Source: Enterovibrio norvegicus_B (GTDB lineage Bacteria > Pseudomonadota > Gammaproteobacteria > Enterobacterales > Vibrionaceae). From it: 64,000 nt of DNA. The DNA lies in NCBI RefSeq assembly GCF_002876705.1, contig NZ_MDAG01000025.1:1-64000 (forward strand), read 5' to 3'. The stretch's first letter is position 1. Every line of letters begins with the position of its first letter. Positions 1 through 7,499 of this stretch are shown piece by piece. The notes below the pieces were generated by a model that was not told the origin of the DNA, ran no database searches, and saw nothing but the letters and a program-made list of their open reading frames with translations. Both the position numbers and the translations under genes were made by a program.

Positions 1-15
1 TGTTTATCACCGTGT

Positions 16-92
16 GGAGCGGTAGTTCAGTTGGTTAGAATACCGGCCTGTCACGCCGGGGGTCGCGGGTTCGAGTCCCGTCCGCTCCGCCA
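16..92 (+). tRNA. tRNA-Asp (GTC)
   Basis: A complete 77-nt cloverleaf with 7-bp acceptor stem GGAGCGG/CCGCTCC, anticodon GTC at 50-52, T-loop TTCGAGT and an encoded CCA end. In enterics and vibrios tRNA-Asp and tRNA-Trp often follow the 5S rRNA of an rrn operon, so an rRNA operon probably lies just left of the window; that is inference, as no rRNA is visible in the first 15 bases. Confidence 0.97.
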
Positions 93-103
93 TTTATTAA
101 GAA

Positions 104-131
104 GCCTCGCTAGCAATAGCGGGGCTTTTTA
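104..131 (+). terminator. Rho-independent terminator after tRNA-Asp
   Basis: A 9-bp stem, GCCTCGCTA/TAGCGGGGC (one G-U pair), with loop GCAA is followed by a run of five T. It ends the tRNA-Asp (probably rrn) transcript, so tRNA-Trp downstream must have its own promoter or be read through. Confidence 0.85.
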
Positions 132-348
132 TCGTTTGTAGGTTTTAAAACTAAACAATCTCTCCCTCCTGCTGTTCCTCCTTTTGAATATGAGTTTGTT
201 TGAAAACTCATAGTGCTAACTACTCACTTTTAAACGCCATTGTTGTGAAAGCCTAATTTATAGAACGTCATTCTTATCAATGAGAGAGTAATTCGATACC
301 ATCGATATATTATTTCAGTGGATGAAAGAGGATTGGAGAGCAATCATA

Positions 349-480
349 ATGAATGACTTATCAGCGCTAATTCAAATGACGCTTTTATGCAGTGCGATAG
401 CCGCGGTTGTTGCAACGCCTGCGATTATTGGTTTATTTGCATTTAATAAGTATCGCAGTAGTAAAGATCTCGCTGATTAG
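349..480 (+). CDS. Small single-pass membrane protein (43 aa), unknown
   Basis: I do not recognise this gene. It is a 43-codon ATG-to-TAG frame preceded by GGAGAG at 335-340, a plausible ribosome binding site. The product starts MNDLSALIQM, has one hydrophobic helix from about residue 10 to 32, and ends in a basic, charged tail (NKYRSSKDLAD), the usual shape of an N-out/C-in small membrane protein. It lies between the terminator of tRNA-Asp and tRNA-Trp, where enterics usually have no gene. Its reality rests on the ribosome binding site and the clean hydrophobic profile only; conservation was not tested. Confidence 0.5.
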   Translation: MNDLSALIQMTLLCSAIAAVVATPAIIGLFAFNKYRSSKDLAD

Positions 481-571
481 TGAAGGATTGTTCGAAAACT
501 GGCCACTTGGAGTGTGCTTTTGCATTCTGTCCTAGCAATTTTTTTTAGAATGGATAGAATGTTTCTCCTAT

Positions 572-648
<77 letters not shown>

Positions 649-653
649 CATTT

Positions 654-685
654 AAGGCTCTAGCAGAAATGCTGGAGCCTTTTTC
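654..685 (+). terminator. Rho-independent terminator after tRNA-Trp
   Basis: The stem AAGGCTCTAGCA/TGCTGGAGCCTT (one mismatch or wobble) with loop GAAA is followed by a T run. It closes the tRNA-Trp transcript. Confidence 0.85.
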
Positions 686-859
686 ATTTCTGTCACTTTT
701 TCAAAGTGATGTTTGAGCTGAAACGCCAGCCGTCGAGAATTATTTTTTCATCCTAAAGATAGCTATTCCAACATAGAGCATTTATCTCCCTGCCTTAGCG
801 CTTCGAAGGTTTAAGGCGTATCATACGGCTATTGTTTCTCATCATCACGGTCAAGAACC

Positions 860-1243
860 ATGAATCAAGCTGTCCTACTCTCATTTATCGCGTTAGGCGG
901 TGCTGTTGGTGCCTGCTCTCGATACCTTATTTCAGAACTGTGTGTCGTCTTGCTAGGACGCGGGTTTCCCTTTGGCACATTGACCGTTAATATCATTGGA
1001 TCTCTTGCAATGGGGCTCCTCGTTGCTGCTCTAGAACAAGAAACCTTTGCTCCAGGGCCCTGGAAGCATCTTATTGGGTTGGGTTTCTTAGGTGCATTGA
1101 CGACGTTTTCCACTTTCTCAATGGATAATGTATTGATGATTCAGCAAGGTGAATGGTTGAAGATGGGGCTGAACGTTGTACTCAATGTTGTGGTGTGTAT
1201 TTTTGCTGCATGGGCGGGTTTTCAGCTTTTAATGCGCGCCTAA
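860..1243 (+). CDS. crcB: Fluoride ion channel CrcB/Fluc
   Basis: A 127-residue inner-membrane protein of the CrcB/Fluc family, which forms dual-topology dimers that export fluoride. Four hydrophobic segments are visible. The family hallmarks GGAVGACSRYLI (residues 13-24), FPFGTLTVNIIGS (36-48) and GFLGALTTFSTFS (75-87) are present; the last holds the pore Phe/Thr/Ser track. The length is normal for the family. No fluoride-riboswitch consensus was recognised in the 210 bp upstream. It stands alone, between tRNA-Trp and the thiamine operon. Confidence 0.93.
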   Translation: MNQAVLLSFIALGGAVGACSRYLISELCVVLLGRGFPFGTLTVNIIGSLAMGLLVAALEQETFAPGPWKHLIGLGFLGALTTFSTFSMDNVLMIQQGEWLKMGLNVVLNVVVCIFAAWAGFQLLMRA

Positions 1244-1296
1244 TCACACCTTCTGCGGTTGAGAAGGTTTACCCGATTACCTATACTGCTCGATGA

Positions 1297-1384
1297 TACT
1301 TGTCGGAGTGCCATTTGGCTGAGACTGCGAGAGCGGGATCCGTTGAACCTGATCAGGCTAATACCTGCGAAGGAAACAAGAGAA
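1297..1384 (+). promoter_or_regulatory. TPP riboswitch (THI element)
   Basis: The conserved thiamine pyrophosphate aptamer is present: P1 arms CTTGT (1299-1303) and ACAAG (1376-1380), the GGCTGAGA core (1317-1324), GGGATCC, TTGAACCTGATCAGG and the CTGCGAAGGAAACAAG tail. It lies about 120 nt upstream of thiC, so thiCEFSGH should be shut down when TPP is plentiful. How the expression platform works between 1385 and the thiC ribosome binding site was not resolved. Confidence 0.96.
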
Positions 1385-1502
1385 GCAAACTTACATGCCG
1401 TAGGTATATCTATTTTTTGGATAGGTGTAATTATGTGCAAACATCACTCTTGAAGCGCCTATCCGGCAAGCATTTATTCCCACATAAATTTGGAGTAATG
1501 CT

Positions 1503-3416
1503 ATGTCGAGTCGTAAACAATCTAGAAGCGAAGCTAAAGCTTTCATCGACAACCTGTCGGTAAAACCTTTCCCCAATTCTCAAAAAGTCCATGTACAAGG
1601 CTCTCGCCCTGATATTCGCGTAGGTATGCGTGAAATTTCTCTTGCCCCAAGCCTCATAGGTGGCAGCAAAGATAATCCTCAACTTGAAGACAATGAAGCG
1701 GTTCGTGTTTATGACACGTCCGGTGTTTATACTGATCCTGATTACGATATAGATATATATTCAGGCTTGCCTAAACTCCGCGAACGTTGGATAGAAGAAC
1801 GTTCTGATACTGAACTGTTAGACACCGTCTCTTCTGAATTCGCGCAGACCCGTCTTGATGATGACACTTTAGATGAGTTGCGTTTTGGTCATTTACCAAC
1901 GGTTCGAAAAGCTCAAAAAGGTCGTTGTGTTACCCAACTTCACTATGCACGCCAAGGGATCATTACTCCAGAAATGGAGTACATCGCCATTCGTGAGAAT
2001 ATGGGAAGTCCTAAGTATTCTGATGAGCAGTTAAACCGTCAGCATCCAGGTGAAAGCTTTGGGGCTAATTTACCTAAAGAAATCACATCCGAGTTTGTGC
2101 GTAATGAAGTGGCGGAAGGACGAGCGATCATTCCATCCAATATCAACCACCCAGAATCTGAACCGATGATTATTGGTAGAAATTTTCTGGTAAAGGTTAA
2201 TGCCAATATTGGTAACTCTTCCGTGAGTTCATCCATTGAAGAAGAAACCGAGAAACTGATCTGGTCGACACGTTGGGGTGGCGATACCGTCATGGATCTT
2301 TCTACGGGACGAAATATCCATGAAACGCGAGAGTGGATTTTACGAAATAGCCCGGTCCCTATTGGTACAGTACCTATGTATCAAGCACTTGAGAAAGTGA
2401 ATGGTGTTGCTGAAAACCTGACTTGGGAGGTTATGCGTGACACCTTAATTGAGCAAGCCGAGCAAGGTGTCGACTACTTCACCATTCATGCTGGCGTGCT
2501 TCTTCGCTATGTGCCTATGACCGCTAAACGCGTAACGGGGATTGTGTCCCGTGGCGGCTCCATCATTGCCAAATGGTGTCTTGCTCATCACACCGAGAGT
2601 TTTCTGTATACTCACTTCCGCGAAATCTGTGAAATCTGTGCTCAATATGATGTCGCGCTGTCTCTTGGCGATGGCCTGCGCCCCGGCTCTGTGGCTGATG
2701 CGAATGATGAAGCCCAATTCTCAGAGTTACGCACCTTGGGCGAATTGACCAAAGTTGCGTGGGAATACGATGTTCAGGTCATGATAGAAGGGCCTGGACA
2801 TGTGCCGATGCACATGATCAAAGAGAACATGGATGAGCAGCTTAAACACTGTCATGAAGCACCGTTCTACACGCTTGGTCCGCTAACGACGGATGTTGCA
2901 CCTGGTTATGACCACATCACGTCGGGTATTGGCGCTGCAATGATTGGCTGGTTTGGCTGTGCAATGCTTTGTTATGTGACGCCTAAAGAACACCTTGGCC
3001 TTCCAAACAAAGACGACGTGAAAGTCGGTTTGATTACTTACAAACTCTGCGCACATGCTGCTGATCTTGCGAAAGGCCATCCCGGTGCACAAGTTCGTGA
3101 TAACGCGTTGTCGAAAGCGCGTTTTGAATTCCGTTGGGAAGATCAATTTAACTTAGCGCTAGACCCAGAAACTGCACGTGCATACCACGACGAGACTCTG
3201 CCGCAAGAATCCGGCAAAGTGGCCCACTTTTGCTCTATGTGTGGCCCTAAATTCTGTTCAATGAAGATCAGTCAAGAAGTCCGTGAGTACGCGAAAAACC
3301 AAGAGCTTGGCGAAGCGATTGAAGTGCAAATGCTCGATGATCCACTTGAAGGCATGAAACAGAAATCGGCTGAGTTTCTTGCTAAAGGCAGCGAACTTTA
3401 TCATCAAAAGGCGTAA
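1503..3416 (+). CDS. thiC: Phosphomethylpyrimidine synthase ThiC
   Basis: ThiC converts aminoimidazole ribotide to hydroxymethylpyrimidine phosphate, the pyrimidine half of thiamine, using a radical-SAM [4Fe-4S] cluster and S-adenosylmethionine. The 637-residue length fits the family. The C-terminal CxxCxxxxC cluster motif is seen at Cys577, Cys580 and Cys585 in FCSMCGPKFC. The start is set by GGAG at 1492-1495. It is the first gene of the thi operon, directly under the TPP riboswitch, and thiE follows after 9 bp. Confidence 0.98.
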   Translation: MSSRKQSRSEAKAFIDNLSVKPFPNSQKVHVQGSRPDIRVGMREISLAPSLIGGSKDNPQLEDNEAVRVYDTSGVYTDPDYDIDIYSGLPKLRERWIEERSDTELLDTVSSEFAQTRLDDDTLDELRFGHLPTVRKAQKGRCVTQLHYARQGIITPEMEYIAIRENMGSPKYSDEQLNRQHPGESFGANLPKEITSEFVRNEVAEGRAIIPSNINHPESEPMIIGRNFLVKVNANIGNSSVSSSIEEETEKLIWSTRWGGDTVMDLSTGRNIHETREWILRNSPVPIGTVPMYQALEKVNGVAENLTWEVMRDTLIEQAEQGVDYFTIHAGVLLRYVPMTAKRVTGIVSRGGSIIAKWCLAHHTESFLYTHFREICEICAQYDVALSLGDGLRPGSVADANDEAQFSELRTLGELTKVAWEYDVQVMIEGPGHVPMHMIKENMDEQLKHCHEAPFYTLGPLTTDVAPGYDHITSGIGAAMIGWFGCAMLCYVTPKEHLGLPNKDDVKVGLITYKLCAHAADLAKGHPGAQVRDNALSKARFEFRWEDQFNLALDPETARAYHDETLPQESGKVAHFCSMCGPKFCSMKISQEVREYAKNQELGEAIEVQMLDDPLEGMKQKSAEFLAKGSELYHQKA

Positions 3417-3425
3417 GGAGTCGGT

Positions 3426-4106
3426 ATGAAGGCTTCGAATGTATTCGTCAGTCAGCCTTTTGAAAAAATGGAGGAGGGCTTAGGCCCTCTTTACCCTGTG
3501 GTTGATGACATTACGCTGCTTAAGAGATTGTTGGCGCATGGCGTACGAACAGTGCAGCTTCGGGTTAAAGACCAAAACCATCCTCATCTCGAAGCAATGA
3601 TAAAAGACGCGGTTGGGTACGGTGAGCTCTATAACGCACAGGTGTTCATTAATGACCACTGGGAAAAAGCCTTATCTGCCGGCGCTTACGGCATACATTT
3701 GGGACAGGATGATCTAAAAAGTGCTGATCTGAATGCCATTGCGAAAGCAGGGATTCGCTTAGGTGTGTCGACAAGAACGGCAGAGGAACTGCAATTAGCC
3801 TTATCTTTAAATCCGAGCTACTTGGCGATTGGACATATATTTCCTACCCCTACCAAGCAGATGCCAACCCCTCCTCAAGGCATTGAGCAACTAAAAACAC
3901 ATTTACGGACTGTGAATGGAAAAGTTCCGACCGTGGCCATTGGCGGTATCGATCTGTCTGTCGCGTCAGAGGTATGGCAATCAGGCGTTGATGCCATTGC
4001 TGTCGTTCGTGCTATCACTCAATCCGAAGATCTAGCCGCAACACTTCACTCTTTTGCATACATTCTGACAGAGGAGGCGAGAAATGAACTTTCCACCGCT
4101 CTCTGA
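3426..4106 (+). CDS. thiE: Thiamine-phosphate synthase ThiE
   Basis: ThiE joins hydroxymethylpyrimidine diphosphate to carboxy-thiazole phosphate, giving thiamine phosphate. This 226-residue TIM barrel shows VRTVQLRVKD (residues 40-49), the INDHWEKA and GIHLGQDDL phosphate/Mg regions, GHIFPTPTKQ and the C-terminal IGGID phosphate loop. It overlaps thiF by 23 bp, indicating tight translational coupling. Confidence 0.96.
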   Translation: MKASNVFVSQPFEKMEEGLGPLYPVVDDITLLKRLLAHGVRTVQLRVKDQNHPHLEAMIKDAVGYGELYNAQVFINDHWEKALSAGAYGIHLGQDDLKSADLNAIAKAGIRLGVSTRTAEELQLALSLNPSYLAIGHIFPTPTKQMPTPPQGIEQLKTHLRTVNGKVPTVAIGGIDLSVASEVWQSGVDAIAVVRAITQSEDLAATLHSFAYILTEEARNELSTAL

Positions 4107-4875
4107 TGACGCGTTTGATCGATACAGCCGTCAAATCATGCTGGCTGATTGGGGGGAGAAATCTCAACAAAAACTCGCGGTAGCCAAGGTATTGATTGTT
4201 GGGTGTGGCGGGCTAGGGACCGTGGCGGGACTGTATCTTGCTGGAGCAGGGGTGGGGCATCTTGTATTAGCCGATGATGATGATGTCGAATCTTCAAATT
4301 TGCCTCGTCAGGTTGCTTATCGCGAAACGGATGTAGGCACCCCCAAAGCCAAAGCGCTGAGTGCCCAACTCAGCGCGTTGAATCATCGTATTCATTGTCG
4401 ACCTGTTGAGCGTCGTCTCTCTGGAAAATCGCTCTCTTTGGAAGTGTCTCTTGCCGATCTGGTATTGGATTGCAGCGATAACCTGGAGACGCGGCAAGCC
4501 ATCAATGAGGCGTGTGTTACCTCAAAAACACCCCTTATCTCTGGTGCAGCAATCGGTTGGAATGGCCAATTGATGGTGTTTGATTTTGCTAGCGCGAATA
4601 CACCTTGCTACCACTGTTTGTTCCCCGTGCAATACGATGAAACGACACGAAATTGCCAAACTGCGGGCGTTATTGGGCCTGTTGTGGGTGTGATTGGCAA
4701 TTTTCAGGCTCTTGTTGCGCTGCAGTACCTTACGCAAGAAGAAAAACCCTCAACACGTTTTTATCAACTTGATGGACACACCTTGGCATGGCGGGCGATG
4801 ACGATTCCTCATGCTCCTTCTTGCCAGATCTGTCAGGTCCGAAAATTGGAGGTGCCAGATGAAAATTTGGCTTAA
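4084..4875 (+). CDS. thiF: Sulfur carrier adenylyltransferase ThiF
   Basis: ThiF adenylates the C-terminus of ThiS so that it can receive sulfur for thiazole formation. It is an E1-like Rossmann protein of 263 residues with the ATP loop VGCGGLGT (39-46), Arg13/Arg16 near the N-terminus, Zn-binding pairs Cys175/Cys178 and Cys247/Cys250, and Cys191 in the NCQTAG loop. The ATG follows a strong GAGGAGG ribosome binding site inside the end of thiE. It overlaps thiS by 17 bp. MoeB is the nearest alternative, but the operon settles the assignment. Confidence 0.96.
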   Translation: MNFPPLSDDAFDRYSRQIMLADWGEKSQQKLAVAKVLIVGCGGLGTVAGLYLAGAGVGHLVLADDDDVESSNLPRQVAYRETDVGTPKAKALSAQLSALNHRIHCRPVERRLSGKSLSLEVSLADLVLDCSDNLETRQAINEACVTSKTPLISGAAIGWNGQLMVFDFASANTPCYHCLFPVQYDETTRNCQTAGVIGPVVGVIGNFQALVALQYLTQEEKPSTRFYQLDGHTLAWRAMTIPHAPSCQICQVRKLEVPDENLA

Positions 4876-5059
4876 TGAGCAAGCGTATAAAGCGGAAAGT
4901 GCGGGCAATGTTGAAGCACTTATTGTGGAGCTTTCGTTACCCATTAACGCCGTCGCGGTAGCAATTAATGGCGATATTGTCCCGCGTCACCAGTGGCAAG
5001 ACACGCCATTAGAGGAAGGTCTTCAAATTGCCGTTTTTCAGGCTATTGCAGGAGGATAA
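4859..5059 (+). CDS. thiS: Sulfur carrier protein ThiS
   Basis: A 66-residue ubiquitin-like protein ending in Gly-Gly, the C-terminus that ThiF adenylates and that becomes the thiocarboxylate. The start chosen, MKIWLNEQ, has GGAGGT at 4848-4853. A longer in-frame TTG start at 4811 would add residues with no family match. It overlaps the end of thiF by 17 bp, and thiG begins 2 bp after the stop. Confidence 0.95.
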   Translation: MKIWLNEQAYKAESAGNVEALIVELSLPINAVAVAINGDIVPRHQWQDTPLEEGLQIAVFQAIAGG

Positions 5060-5061
5060 CC

Positions 5062-5832
5062 ATGTTGAGAGTTGCAGATAAAGTTTTCGCTTCTCGCCTT
5101 TTTACGGGAACAGGCAAGTTTTCAAGCACCAAAGTGATGGCAGAAAGCATTGCGAAGAGTGGTTCAGAACTGGTCACTATGGCACTTAAACGTGTTGATG
5201 TTAGAAATCGAGATGATGACATTCTTGCACCTCTTTTAGCCTCTGATATCCATTTGCTACCCAACACGTCAGGCGCTAAAACGGCAAAAGAGGCAATATT
5301 CGCGGCGCGTTTGGCGCGTGAGGCATTGGGCACAAACTGGCTAAAACTGGAAATTCATCCAGACCCTAAATATTTGATGCCCGATCCAATTGAAACGCTC
5401 AAGGCTGCCGAACAGTTAGTCCAAGAGGGCTTTATTGTGTTGCCTTACTGCCATGCAGATCCGGTGCTGTGCAAGCGACTTGAAGAGGTTGGGTGTGCTG
5501 CTGTTATGCCGCTTGGTGCGCCAATTGGAAGTAATAAGGGGCTGGTTTCTAGCGACTTTCTCGACATCATTATCGATCAAGCGAAAGTGCCGGTTGTGGT
5601 GGATGCTGGGATAGGCGCACCTTCTCATGCTGCATTTGCAATGGAAAAAGGTGCGGATGCTGTGCTCGTCAATACGGCTATCGCCACCGCAGCAAACCCT
5701 GTCGCCATGGCGCATGCGTTTAAATTGGCGGTTGAAAGTGGCCGAATGGCCTATGAAGCTGGGTTGGCAGGTAAAGCACAACACGCGGTGGCGTCTAGCC
5801 CTTTAACGGCTTTCTTAGATGAGCTTGCTTGA
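5062..5832 (+). CDS. thiG: Thiazole synthase ThiG
   Basis: ThiG makes the thiazole phosphate ring from deoxyxylulose 5-phosphate, ThiS-thiocarboxylate and dehydroglycine supplied by ThiH. The start MLRVADKVF at 5062 has GGAGGA just upstream and gives the typical length of 256 residues. The Schiff-base lysine is Lys95 in NWLKLEIHPD. DAGIGAPSHAA and ADAVLVNTAIA form the phosphate-binding end of the barrel. Confidence 0.97.
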   Translation: MLRVADKVFASRLFTGTGKFSSTKVMAESIAKSGSELVTMALKRVDVRNRDDDILAPLLASDIHLLPNTSGAKTAKEAIFAARLAREALGTNWLKLEIHPDPKYLMPDPIETLKAAEQLVQEGFIVLPYCHADPVLCKRLEEVGCAAVMPLGAPIGSNKGLVSSDFLDIIIDQAKVPVVVDAGIGAPSHAAFAMEKGADAVLVNTAIATAANPVAMAHAFKLAVESGRMAYEAGLAGKAQHAVASSPLTAFLDELA

Positions 5833-5847
5833 TAATAGGGAGACGAC

Positions 5848-6966
5848 ATGGGTTTTTCAGAGCAATGGGCAGATCTCGAATGGGACGACATTCGGCTGTC
5901 TATTTACAGTAAAACAGCCAACGATGTGTCGTGCGCGTTGGCGAAGCCGAAACGCGATCTTGAAGATTTCAAAGCGCTGATATCGCCGGCCGCTGAGCCT
6001 TTTCTAGAGCAAATGGCGCAACAAGCAGCCGCGGCGACACGGCGTCGTTTCGGGTATACGGTGAATTTCTACGTACCGCTTTATCTATCAAATCTATGTG
6101 CCAATGCTTGTACCTATTGTGGTTTTTCGATGGAAAACCGCATAAAACGCAAAACCTTGTCGATGAGCGAAATAGAGCGTGAATGCAATGCAATCAAAGC
6201 CATGAACTTCGACAGTATTTTGCTCGTCACAGGTGAGCATCAAACCAAGGTGGGTATGAAATATTTCAGAGATGCAGTGCCTGTGATTAAGCAGCACTTC
6301 AGCTATTTGGCGATGGAAGTTCAGCCGATGGAAGAGCAAGAGTATGCCGAGTTGCGTAGCCTTGGTTTGGATGCGGTGATGGTGTATCAAGAAACGTATA
6401 ACCGCGCTACTTACGCAGAACATCACCTTCGTGGGAATAAAAGGGATTTTGCATACCGACTCGATACGCCGGATCGATTGGCGCGTGCCGGCATAGATAA
6501 AATCGGCATTGGCGCATTGATCGGGCTGGATGAATGGCGCACGGACTGCTTTTTTGTCGCTAACCATCTTGATTACTTAGAGCGCACCTATTGGCGCAGT
6601 CGTTATTCGATTTCTTTCCCCCGTTTACGTCCCTGTGAAGGCGCTGTTCAGCCTAAGTCGGTAATGACAGATCGCCAGTTGGTGCAACTCATTTGTGCCT
6701 ATCGACTGTTAAATCCTGAGGTTGAGCTTTCCTTATCGACCCGAGAGTCACCGGCTTTTCGTGACAAAGTACTGCCGCTGGGTATTACGTCGATGTCTGC
6801 GGCATCGAAAACACAACCCGGTGGATATGCCGACGAAGAAGAAGAGCTAGAGCAATTTGCCGTGTCTGACGAACGCAGCGCCAGAGAAGTCGCAACGGCT
6901 GTTAAACAGGCGGGGTTTGAAGTGGTGTGGAAAGACTGGGATGCATCGTATTCAGGCTTAAATTAA
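5848..6966 (+). CDS. thiH: 2-iminoacetate synthase ThiH
   Basis: A radical-SAM tyrosine lyase that cleaves tyrosine to dehydroglycine (and p-cresol) for ThiG. The CxxxCxxC motif is at Cys84, Cys88 and Cys91 (CANACTYCGF). The 372-residue length is close to that of the E. coli protein. It is the last gene of the thi operon. Because thiH rather than thiO is present, thiazole synthesis here follows the tyrosine route used by facultative anaerobes. Confidence 0.97.
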   Translation: MGFSEQWADLEWDDIRLSIYSKTANDVSCALAKPKRDLEDFKALISPAAEPFLEQMAQQAAAATRRRFGYTVNFYVPLYLSNLCANACTYCGFSMENRIKRKTLSMSEIERECNAIKAMNFDSILLVTGEHQTKVGMKYFRDAVPVIKQHFSYLAMEVQPMEEQEYAELRSLGLDAVMVYQETYNRATYAEHHLRGNKRDFAYRLDTPDRLARAGIDKIGIGALIGLDEWRTDCFFVANHLDYLERTYWRSRYSISFPRLRPCEGAVQPKSVMTDRQLVQLICAYRLLNPEVELSLSTRESPAFRDKVLPLGITSMSAASKTQPGGYADEEEELEQFAVSDERSAREVATAVKQAGFEVVWKDWDASYSGLN

Positions 6967-7091
6967 CTACTGTTTTTGTTTTAACTATGAGATTGCATGT
7001 AAAGAACCCTATGTTGAGAGAATTTTACAGAGTTTGTTTTTTTCTTCGTGATTAGACTGTCTTCTACTAGTTGGCCTCAAGGAAGAATATA

Positions 7092-7469
7092 ATGATAAAG
7101 AAAGTGATTATCCCTCTGTTTTTAACAGCATCCCTTAGTGCTTGTATCTCAACCGCTGAAAATAGCCCCTATCAGCCTAGTGCTAATGTGGATGATGTTG
7201 AATCAGCAAAACAAACATTGTCAAAGTATGACTTTATTAAAGTGGAAGATGGTGGCTATATCGTAGTTAGCCATAGAGTTCAAAGTGGCTACAAATGGGA
7301 TAAAATATACATGCGCCAATATGCATATGATACATCTTGTGATTGGCTTGGATGGTATGTTGAACGAGGGTTCGTTGTTAACGTGCAGGCTCAAGGGCGT
7401 GGTGGTAGCAGTGAGTTCTACAACACCGAAAGGTGTTCCGAGGGCGCACCTACCAACCTTGATATTTAA
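7092..7469 (+). CDS. Small lipoprotein of unknown function
   Basis: A 125-residue protein with a lipoprotein signal: basic MIKK, a hydrophobic stretch, and lipobox LSAC with the acylated cysteine at residue 18. I chose ATG 7092 because it yields a regular signal peptide; an in-frame TTG at 7071 would only add MASRKNI. Two further cysteines (in TSCDW and ERCSE) could form a disulfide in the periplasm. No family recognised. It is a single gene with its own terminator. Confidence 0.75.
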   Translation: MIKKVIIPLFLTASLSACISTAENSPYQPSANVDDVESAKQTLSKYDFIKVEDGGYIVVSHRVQSGYKWDKIYMRQYAYDTSCDWLGWYVERGFVVNVQAQGRGGSSEFYNTERCSEGAPTNLDI

Positions 7470-7474
7470 AATAA

Positions 7475-7496
7475 GGGCTCTTGAAGAGCCCTTTTC
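7475..7496. terminator. Bidirectional terminator between lipoprotein gene and aminopeptidase P
   Basis: A perfect 7-bp stem, GGGCTCT/AGAGCCC, with loop TGA is followed by TTTT. The convergent aminopeptidase gene ends 4 bp further on, so the hairpin may serve both directions. Confidence 0.75.
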
Positions 7497-7499
7497 AAT

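Noticed and set aside
649..859. Fluoride riboswitch before crcB
   Set aside because: No match to the conserved fluoride aptamer could be seen in the leader.
1300..1563. ORFs overlapping the TPP aptamer
   Set aside because: They follow the riboswitch sequence and have no ribosome binding site; the aptamer explains the conservation.
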